From contig WTHG01000050.1 in the NCBI GenBank assembly GCA_011523245.1, positions 1-12,186 of the forward strand: 12,186 nt of DNA, given 5' to 3'. The stretch is from Verrucomicrobiales bacterium. GTDB taxonomy: Bacteria > Verrucomicrobiota > Verrucomicrobiia > Limisphaerales > UBA1100. The stretch's first letter is position 1; each line of letters starts with the position of its first letter. The notes beneath the pieces were generated by a model, which made no database searches, was not told the DNA's origin, and saw only the letters and a list, made by a program, of their open reading frames with translations. The position numbers and the translations under genes are program-made. This document shows, one piece after another, positions 6,578-12,186 of this stretch.

Positions 6578-7330
6578 ATGGATCTGAGTGCGATAAAACC
6601 TTTGCAGTATCGGCTCGAGGAGCATCCGGTTTACGCCAAAGTGCGGGATCTTCAAGGCCTTCGCGCGTTTATGCAACATCACGTGTTTTCGGTATGGGAT
6701 TTCATGAGCCTGCTTAAGGCACTGCAACGCGAGCTGGCACCGGCTGATACACCGTGGTTGCCGAGACGCTTTGCCAGTGCACAAAGGTTCATTAACGAAA
6801 TCGTGGTGGAAGAGGAATCGGACGAAGCACCGGCCTCGTCGGGCAAGGTGCGGTATTTGAGCCATTTCGAGATGTACGTTGAGTCCATGGAGGAAGTTGC
6901 GGCTGACACGGTGGGCATTAGTCGCTTTCTCGATCGCGTGAGAGTCGATGGCGTTCACGCAGCCCTCGAAACTGACATTGCGCCAGCGGCCGCCTGTGAC
7001 TTTATGCGCGCGACGTTTGAGACAGTGCGGAAAGGGAAGCTACATGAAGTCGCCGCTGCCTTTGCGTTGGGTCGCGAGCATGTGGTTCCCCGTATGTTTC
7101 GGTCTTTGTTGGCCGGGATGAATATTGACTCTGAACAGGCGCCGACTTTCCATTACTACCTCAGCCGTCATGTGGATTTGGATGAACTGGAGCACGGCCC
7201 GATGGCGATGCGTATGCTTGATGTCCTCTGTGAGGGTGATTCCACTCGCGAAATAGAAGCCTTAAGCGCCGCGCAAGAAGCGCTTGAGGCGCGCTTGAAA
7301 TTCTGGGATACGGTCGAGAAGGCGCTATAA
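6578..7330 (+). CDS. DUF3050 protein, haem-oxygenase-like fold
   Basis: This 250-residue, all-helical, soluble protein has no signal peptide. Hallmarks of DUF3050 (PF11251) are FMQHHVFSVWDFMSLLKALQ (31-50), FINEIVVEEESDE (71-83), LSHFEMYVESM (94-104) and FHYYLSRHVDLDELEHGP (191-208). The family belongs to the haem-oxygenase-like superfamily, some members of which are non-haem diiron oxidases or oxygenases. Candidate metal ligands by position are His34/His35, Glu78-80, His96, His168, His198, Asp202 and His206. No substrate is known to me. It starts 9 bases after the pheT stop and is probably co-transcribed with it; nothing shows a functional link. No Shine-Dalgarno is visible, and a CATAAT box (6564-6569) spans the pheT stop. 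Confidence 0.85.
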   Translation: MDLSAIKPLQYRLEEHPVYAKVRDLQGLRAFMQHHVFSVWDFMSLLKALQRELAPADTPWLPRRFASAQRFINEIVVEEESDEAPASSGKVRYLSHFEMYVESMEEVAADTVGISRFLDRVRVDGVHAALETDIAPAAACDFMRATFETVRKGKLHEVAAAFALGREHVVPRMFRSLLAGMNIDSEQAPTFHYYLSRHVDLDELEHGPMAMRMLDVLCEGDSTREIEALSAAQEALEARLKFWDTVEKAL

Positions 7331-7360
7331 ACTGGGTGTCTCTTTGTAATCGATTTCCCT

Positions 7361-7388
7361 TTCGCACAGCCCATTTCTGAGGTAAATT
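7361..7388 (+). promoter_or_regulatory. Possible promoter of the DUF4126 gene
   Basis: TTCGCA (7361-7366, 4/6) and TAAATT (7383-7388, 4/6) lie 16 bases apart in the 64-base gap after the DUF3050 gene. The -10 box ends six bases before the ATG at 7395, so transcription would start at or next to the start codon. No Shine-Dalgarno is present. Confidence 0.3.
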
Positions 7389-7394
7389 AGAGTT

Positions 7395-8021
7395 ATGGAT
7401 AACTGGGAAATAGCTTTAAGTGTCATGGTGGGTGTGGGTTTGAGCGCTGCCTGCGGCTTCCGTGTTTTTATCCCCCCCTTGGTGCTGTGCATCGCTGGTA
7501 AGGCCGGTCACGTGACCTTCGGGCAGGAATTTGCGTGGATGGATTCCAATGTCGCCCTGGTGGCCTTTGGCTTGGCGGCGCTTCTTGAAGTAGGAGCCTA
7601 TTACATTCCGTGGCTGGATAACGCGCTGGATACCGTGGCCGCACCCGCGGCGGTGGTGGCCGGTACGCTAACCTCAGCATCTGTATTTGGCCAGGACATG
7701 AGTCCGTGGTTGAAATGGTCGTTGGCGGCTATCGCTGGCGGCGGTGCGGCAGGAGCGGTGCAGTTAACCACCACAGTGACCCGTGGAGCCTCCTCTGCCA
7801 TGACCGGTGGGTCGGCCAATTGGCTGGTATCCACTGGCGAAGGGATCGGGGCCGTCATCACTGCCATTCTGGCGATCGTCGTGCCCGTGTTGGTGTTTAT
7901 CGGCATACTTATGCTGTGCGGGTACATCATCTACCGTAATCCGCTCAAACTCTATCGCGAGTGGCGTCAGCGCAATTGCCTCAATGAGCCAGTGTCTGAG
8001 CCGCCCGTAATGGCGGCCTAA
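7395..8021 (+). CDS. DUF4126 family membrane protein
   Basis: This 208-residue integral membrane protein has about five hydrophobic segments (about 7-37, 52-72, 80-98, 107-126 and 149-180). The DUF4126 pattern is visible: the opening VGVGLSAACGFRVFIPPLVL (12-31), then LLEVGAYYIPWLDNALDT (63-80) and a small-residue-rich AGGGAAGAVQ segment (114-123). A basic, probably cytoplasmic tail (181-193) ends the protein. The family has no established function that I know of. It stands alone between a possible promoter at 7361-7388 and a strong terminator at 8027-8059. Confidence 0.83.
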   Translation: MDNWEIALSVMVGVGLSAACGFRVFIPPLVLCIAGKAGHVTFGQEFAWMDSNVALVAFGLAALLEVGAYYIPWLDNALDTVAAPAAVVAGTLTSASVFGQDMSPWLKWSLAAIAGGGAAGAVQLTTTVTRGASSAMTGGSANWLVSTGEGIGAVITAILAIVVPVLVFIGILMLCGYIIYRNPLKLYREWRQRNCLNEPVSEPPVMAA

Positions 8022-8026
8022 GCGGG

Positions 8027-8059
8027 GAAGCAGGGGTTGACCCTGCTTCGCCTTTCTTT
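8027..8059 (+). terminator. Intrinsic terminator after the DUF4126 gene
   Basis: GAAGCAGGG (8027-8035), loop GTTGA, CCCTGCTTC (8041-8049): a perfect 9-bp stem, followed by GCC and TTTCTTT (8053-8059). It starts six bases after the stop codon and separates this gene from the PQQ-esterase unit. The T tract is interrupted once. Confidence 0.85.
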
Positions 8060-8064
8060 AGCAT
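8037..8064 (+). promoter_or_regulatory. Possible promoter nested in the terminator
   Basis: TTGACC (8037-8042, 5/6) lies across the terminator's loop and 3' arm. TAGCAT (8059-8064, 4/6) follows after 16 bases. The -10 box ends six bases before the ATG at 8071, predicting a leaderless or nearly leaderless transcript. Only 11 bases separate the T tract from the ATG, so any local promoter must overlap the terminator. Confidence 0.4.
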
Positions 8065-8070
8065 AACGCC

Positions 8071-9336
8071 ATGCAGACCATTGTCGTTCGATGTGTGGCG
8101 GTTTTTATTTTTCTAACCGTTGCTTCATTTGCTGAAAACTGGCCCGGTTGGCGTGGGCCTCTGGGAACAGGCAAGGCGGAAGGTAAGGACTACCCCACCT
8201 CATGGGGGCGCGACAAAAATGTTCGCTGGCGCATTGACCTCCCGGAACGGGGGAATTCTTCTCCGGTTGTTTGGGGTGACATGGTATTCATCACTCAGGC
8301 CATTGAGGCGAAGGGGGAGCGCCAACTGCTTTGTTTTCAACGCGAAAACGGCCGCCTGCTCTGGCGGAAAACGGTGAAGTTTGACTCGAAAGAACCGACG
8401 CACCGAACGAATCCATACTGCTCCGCTTCGCCGGTTACCGACGGGAAACACGTCATCGTGTCACATGCTTCGGCTGGAGTGTTTTGTTACGATCTGGATG
8501 GCAAGGAGTTGTGGCGGCGTGACTTGGGCAAGCAGGAGCATATCTGGGGTAACGCCGCTTCGCCCGTAATTTATCAGAACCTATGTTATCTGAACTTCGG
8601 TCCCGGCAAGCGAACCTTCCTAATCGCGCTCAATCTCAAGGATGGCAAAACCGTCTGGGTACACGATGAAGCCGGCGGCGATTCAGGCATTGCTGAGAAT
8701 GGCCAGCGCGGCAAATGGGTGGGGTCTTGGACGACGCCGATTCTGATAGACGGTAAACAGGGTGATGAATTACTGATGTCCTATCCGAATCGCGTGGTGG
8801 CGTTTGATCCTTTGAAAGGTAAAGAGATTTGGAGTTGCCGCGGGCTTAATCCGCTTGTGTACACCTCGCCGATTTATGAAAACGGCATCATCGTGGCCAT
8901 GGGCGGATATCGCGGTTCAGCCATGGGGGTACGCGCCGGTGGACAGGGAGATGTGACGGCTACACACCAATTGTGGACACGACCCCGGGAAAAACAGCGG
9001 ATCGGCTCCGGTGTCTTAGTGGGTGGGCATGTTTACATTTTGAATGAGGACGGAGTCGCCCAGTGCATTGAGGCACGTCGGGGTAAAGTAGTCTGGGAAG
9101 AACGATTGCGCGGTGAAGGAGGCAACGGCAAATCTTGGTCTTCCATGGTGGTGGCGAATGACAAATTGTACGCCATCAATCAATCGGGCGATGCCTTTGT
9201 TCTGCGGTCCGCGCCAAAATTTGAACTCTTGGCCACGAACGCACTGGGTGAAATGACCCAGTCGTCCATGGCCTTTGCTGGTGGTGATATTTTTGTGCGC
9301 ACTTATAAAAGTCTGTGGTGTATTGGTGATAAATAA
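8071..9336 (+). CDS. Secreted PQQ-like beta-propeller protein
   Basis: This 421-residue exported protein has signal peptide MQTIVVRCVAVFIFLTVASFA (1-21), cut before ENWPGWRGP. That WPGWRGP start is common in secreted propellers of Planctomycetes and Verrucomicrobia. PQQ-like blade motifs recur: FQRENGRLLWRK (89-100), YDLDGKELWRRD (140-151), LNLKDGKTVWVHD (187-199), FDPLKGKEIWSC (245-256) and IEARRGKVVWEE (333-344), enough for a six- to eight-bladed propeller. No quinoprotein dehydrogenase catalytic residues were recognised, so it may be a binding or scaffold protein rather than an enzyme. It overlaps the hydrolase by one base (TAATG), implying translational coupling and a shared role outside the cytoplasm. 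No Shine-Dalgarno is visible. Confidence 0.9.
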   Translation: MQTIVVRCVAVFIFLTVASFAENWPGWRGPLGTGKAEGKDYPTSWGRDKNVRWRIDLPERGNSSPVVWGDMVFITQAIEAKGERQLLCFQRENGRLLWRKTVKFDSKEPTHRTNPYCSASPVTDGKHVIVSHASAGVFCYDLDGKELWRRDLGKQEHIWGNAASPVIYQNLCYLNFGPGKRTFLIALNLKDGKTVWVHDEAGGDSGIAENGQRGKWVGSWTTPILIDGKQGDELLMSYPNRVVAFDPLKGKEIWSCRGLNPLVYTSPIYENGIIVAMGGYRGSAMGVRAGGQGDVTATHQLWTRPREKQRIGSGVLVGGHVYILNEDGVAQCIEARRGKVVWEERLRGEGGNGKSWSSMVVANDKLYAINQSGDAFVLRSAPKFELLATNALGEMTQSSMAFAGGDIFVRTYKSLWCIGDK

Positions 9337-11351
9337 TGAAACGATTCGGATTAATCTTCGGGATTCATTGGGCATTCTCGCTTTGTGCGGCGGTATTTAA
9401 TACGCCCGGCGACAAGATGTTTGCGCGGTATTTTCAGTCAGAAACGGACCGTCTGGCGACTGGCAGTCTGGCCGACGTGAAGACACTTGAGGATTGGACT
9501 GCCCGTAAAGACCGTTATCGGCGGGAAATGCATGAGATGCTGGGCCTGGATCCGGCGCCGAAACGTACCCCCTTAATGGCCACGATCACCGGCAAGGTAG
9601 AGCACGATGATTTCGAGGTGTGGAAATTGCATTATCAATCCATTCCTCGCCTGTATGTGACGGCGAATTTGTATGTGCCCAAGGACCTCAAGAAACCCGC
9701 GCCGGCCATCCTCTATGTATGCGGTCATGGTCGGGTGAAAATGGACGGAGTGAGCTATGGCAACAAGGTGCATTATCAACATCACGGAATCTGGTTCGCC
9801 CGGCATGGTTATGTCTGCCTGACCATTGATACCCTTCAACTCGGCGAGATCGAGGGCATTCATCACGGCACCTACAATCATGGTATGTGGTGGTGGAATT
9901 CGCGCGGCTATTCGTCCGCTTCAGTGGAGGCATGGAATTGCATACGGGCGTTGGATTACTTAGAGACACTGGATTTTGTGGACAAAAACCGATTTGGGGT
10001 TACCGGCCGCAGTGGCGGTGGCGCGTACAGCTGGTGGATCAGTGTGTTGGATGAACGCATCAAGGTATCCGCGCCGGTGGCAGGTATTACTAATCTTAAA
10101 AATCATGTCTACGCCGGTTATCCGAACAGCGGTCGGTTGGCGCATGGTGTAGTGGAAGGGCACTGCGATTGCATGTTCCACGTGAACACTTACCGTTGGG
10201 ATTTCGATCAAGTGGCCGCTTTGGTCGCCCCTCGACCGTTAATGATTTTAAATACGGATGATGATCGCATCTTTCCGCTCGATGGCGTGACCGATGTATT
10301 TAGTGGCGCCCGGCGAATTTATGATTTGTACGGTGAGCGCGATAAGCTCGGTCTAGCCATCGTGCCTGGAGGTCACAGCGATACTCAGCCACTGCGTGTT
10401 CCGGCGTTCAATTGGTTTAACCGTCACCTCAAAGCCGAGAATGGGCCCATCACTGTGGCCGCAGAAAAGCTCTTCGAACCGGAGCAATTGCAGGTGTTTA
10501 AGGAACTGCCGGAGGACGCCATTAACGCTTCCATACAGGAGACCTTCACGCAACTGGCCAACGGAAAATCTAAGCCTTTAGGGAAAACTGTGGATCTCCT
10601 CCGCGAAAAAACTTTTCGAGGATGGCCCGCAGAAGAGGAGGCGCTCAATGCTAAGCGCGTCTTTCGTACGGAATATGAGGGGGTGGTTTTCGAGGCATTT
10701 GATTTCGACAGTCAAGAACACATACGCCTGCGCGCTTACATTGCCTATCGGAAAGGCCTCGAAAAACCGAGCCGCGTGGATTTGGAGGTTTTAAACGAAG
10801 AATACTGGCATAAATATCTCCGATTGGGTCGACCGGCGTTCGCGAATGTTTGGTCGGATGAATTGGAGCTCGCTGGAATTAAGGCAGATGCCCTCGTCAC
10901 CGAAAAGCTACGATTGGCTATCACCAAACGTATGGCGGGCGTTCGCAAGGGCGATGTGGTGTTCGTGGCCTTTATGCCGCGTGGTCTTGGGTTGAGCGCG
11001 TTGACTCAGGATAAACAGCACATTACGCAGACACGCCGGCGCTTCATGCTGCTTGGGCAAACCCTAGCCGGAATGCAGGTATGGGATGTGCGCCGGTGCG
11101 TTCGTCTGGTGAGGGAGTTGGGTTATGAATGTCCGTTAACGTTGTGGGGATACGACTCGACTTCGAGCCAGGTGGCTTTGGCGGCCTTGTACGAGCAAAT
11201 TGCTACAGTCCACGTAAAGGGATATCCGAAGAATGATAAGGTGCTGCCGGATTACCTGAACATTTCCCGGATTGCTACGCCCGCGCAGATTCTTGAGCTT
11301 ACGCGACAGCGGAGTCGGGTGAATGTGCTCGACCAGAAAAAGAAGCGTTGA
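9336..11351 (+). CDS. Secreted two-domain alpha/beta hydrolase (acetylxylan esterase-like)
   Basis: This 671-residue exported protein has a signal peptide of about 19 residues (MKRFGLIFGIHWAFSLCAA). Domain 1 (about 45-365) is an alpha/beta hydrolase: YVCGHGR (127-133) near the oxyanion hole, nucleophile elbow TGRSGGGAYS (223-232, Ser226), acid NTDDDRIFP (306-314, probably Asp310) and PGGHSD (344-349, His347). This matches esterases often annotated as acetylxylan esterase-like; peptidase activity is less likely. Domain 2 (about 430-665) looks like a second, degenerate hydrolase fold (VVFVAFMPRGLG, RRRFMLLGQTLAGMQVWDVRR, then GYDSTSSQ where an elbow would lie). Substrate is not determined; a polysaccharide ester is plausible from family and export. 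It is coupled to the PQQ-like gene by TAATG. Its stop abuts the stop of the opposing gene. Confidence 0.82.
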   Translation: MKRFGLIFGIHWAFSLCAAVFNTPGDKMFARYFQSETDRLATGSLADVKTLEDWTARKDRYRREMHEMLGLDPAPKRTPLMATITGKVEHDDFEVWKLHYQSIPRLYVTANLYVPKDLKKPAPAILYVCGHGRVKMDGVSYGNKVHYQHHGIWFARHGYVCLTIDTLQLGEIEGIHHGTYNHGMWWWNSRGYSSASVEAWNCIRALDYLETLDFVDKNRFGVTGRSGGGAYSWWISVLDERIKVSAPVAGITNLKNHVYAGYPNSGRLAHGVVEGHCDCMFHVNTYRWDFDQVAALVAPRPLMILNTDDDRIFPLDGVTDVFSGARRIYDLYGERDKLGLAIVPGGHSDTQPLRVPAFNWFNRHLKAENGPITVAAEKLFEPEQLQVFKELPEDAINASIQETFTQLANGKSKPLGKTVDLLREKTFRGWPAEEEALNAKRVFRTEYEGVVFEAFDFDSQEHIRLRAYIAYRKGLEKPSRVDLEVLNEEYWHKYLRLGRPAFANVWSDELELAGIKADALVTEKLRLAITKRMAGVRKGDVVFVAFMPRGLGLSALTQDKQHITQTRRRFMLLGQTLAGMQVWDVRRCVRLVRELGYECPLTLWGYDSTSSQVALAALYEQIATVHVKGYPKNDKVLPDYLNISRIATPAQILELTRQRSRVNVLDQKKKR

Positions 11352-12186
11352 TCACTTCACCGGTGCCCGTAGTCCCAGGCCGGGGAATATATTTTCCAGC
11401 AGTTTGCCCTCGCTCACCACGGGCGTGCCTTGCACCAGTACATAGCGAAAGCCGGTGGAGAATTGCCCTGCCTTGGCGAAGGTCGAGCGGTCTCGGACGG
11501 TTTTTGGGTCGAACACAATTAGGTCCGCGTGCGCGCCCACTTGGAGCCGCCCTTTGAGTTTCATGATAGGCGCACGTGCCTCAAGACGTTGGGCGGGCCA
11601 GAGTGAACATTTACGCAGAGCCTGCATCAGGGTGAGGTCTTTGTTTTCCCGGACGTATTTGCCGAGGATTCGTGCGAAAGTACCGGCATTGCGGGGGTGC
11701 CCGCGCAGTCCGTCGCTTGCCACAATGGTTTTCGGGTGGGCAATGACTTCGCGGATGAGGGTTTCCGGGTTGGTGTGGGCGATGATCATGCCGCCTGTTT
11801 TGCGCAGTGCAGCGAAGGTGTCCGGGGTGAGCCGTTTGCCGGTGCGTGGATCCTGCAAGTCGTTATAGGTAATCTTGGCGCGCTCTTCCCAGCCGGGATC
11901 GAATATCGCTGAACGAATATCGGTCATGCCCGCCGTGTACGGATAGATTTCGGCGCTGACGTCCAGACCGTGTTGTTGTGCGCCAGTAACCATCTCTAGG
12001 AGGACGGGAGTGGTGCGGTTCCCTGTGCTTTGGATATGAACAATGTGCGAGGGCGCCCCGGTAATGGCCGTGGCACTGATCACCTCTTGCACGGCGGCAT
12101 AAAGATTATTTGGCACATCCAATCCCTTGAAGCGCATGTGCACGTGGCAGGAAGCGCGGTAGCGGGCTGCTAGTTTATAAATTTCC
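11352..12186 (-). CDS. D-aminoacylase / N-acyl-D-amino-acid deacylase family amidohydrolase (5' end outside window)
   Basis: This is the C-terminal 277 residues of a metal-dependent amidohydrolase; the frame is open to the right edge, so the N-terminal metal motif cannot be inspected. Family features in order: ARYRASCHVHMRFKG (metal-site His near 12138-12146), SHIVHIQSTG (second His), EIYPYTAGMTD, ASDG (Asp at 11712-11714), the signature HPRNAGTFARILGKYVRE, then GAHADLIVFDP and the terminal VLVQGTPVV. These enzymes hydrolyse N-acyl-D-amino acids or related D-peptide and dihydropyrimidine-like amides. Many distant relatives in this phylum are uncharacterised, so the substrate is open. A GTG at 12143 is an internal valine codon, not the start, because the family motif continues upstream of it. 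It converges on the hydrolase gene with zero spacing. Confidence 0.9.
   Translation of the reverse strand, partial: EIYKLAARYRASCHVHMRFKGLDVPNNLYAAVQEVISATAITGAPSHIVHIQSTGNRTTPVLLEMVTGAQQHGLDVSAEIYPYTAGMTDIRSAIFDPGWEERAKITYNDLQDPRTGKRLTPDTFAALRKTGGMIIAHTNPETLIREVIAHPKTIVASDGLRGHPRNAGTFARILGKYVRENKDLTLMQALRKCSLWPAQRLEARAPIMKLKGRLQVGAHADLIVFDPKTVRDRSTFAKAGQFSTGFRYVLVQGTPVVSEGKLLENIFPGLGLRAPVK

Noticed and set aside
7331..7375. TGGGTGT (7334-7340) against ACAGCCCA near 7367-7374 as a terminator after the DUF3050 gene
   Set aside because: The stem has a bulge, the loop is about 26 bases and no T run follows, so it is too weak to call.

Overview
The window looks like chromosome of a PVC-superphylum bacterium, most likely Verrucomicrobiota (inference). 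The grounds are the unusual bL20 N-terminus (MRSTNGPASRKRRKRW), a GYF_2 (DUF4339) membrane protein with MORN-like repeats, a secreted PQQ-like propeller beginning WPGWRGP, a secreted two-domain esterase-like hydrolase, and a D-aminoacylase-type amidohydrolase. Genes are tightly packed, with no gene-free stretch over 100 bases. I saw no insertion sequence, phage gene, CRISPR array, tRNA or rRNA.

Layout. (1) 1-673, minus strand: the N-terminal 224 codons of an exported, highly charged, His-rich helical protein that runs off the left edge. The large open frames overlapping it in other frames are shadows. (2) 747-2377, plus: a family 9 glycosyltransferase (heptosyltransferase type) and a GYF_2-TM-MORN-like protein. 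(3) 2389-4156: a 96-base leader packed with inverted repeats, then rpmI and rplT, a strong intrinsic terminator, and pheS. (4) pheT and a DUF3050 (haem-oxygenase-like fold) gene follow with gaps of 6 and 9 bases. (5) 7395-8021: a DUF4126 membrane protein ending in a strong terminator. (6) 8071-11351: a two-gene unit of a secreted PQQ-like propeller and a secreted alpha/beta hydrolase, overlapping by one base at TAATG. (7) 11352-12186, minus: the C-terminal 277 residues of a D-aminoacylase-family amidohydrolase, converging on the hydrolase with abutting stop codons and running off the right edge.

The centre is translation machinery (two 50S proteins and both phenylalanyl-tRNA synthetase subunits). 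The right part encodes extracytoplasmic catabolic or cell-surface functions, and the left part encodes envelope functions. The most unusual non-coding signal is the leader of rpmI. Its Shine-Dalgarno lies in the 3' arm of an extended hairpin with a GNRA-type loop, preceded by two further inverted repeats. This suggests autoregulation of the L35-L20 operon, but it conflicts with a promoter that could start transcription inside the hairpin. Only rpmI and rplT have clear Shine-Dalgarno sequences. Several other genes lack one, and two of them have a -10-like box placed so that transcripts could be leaderless.
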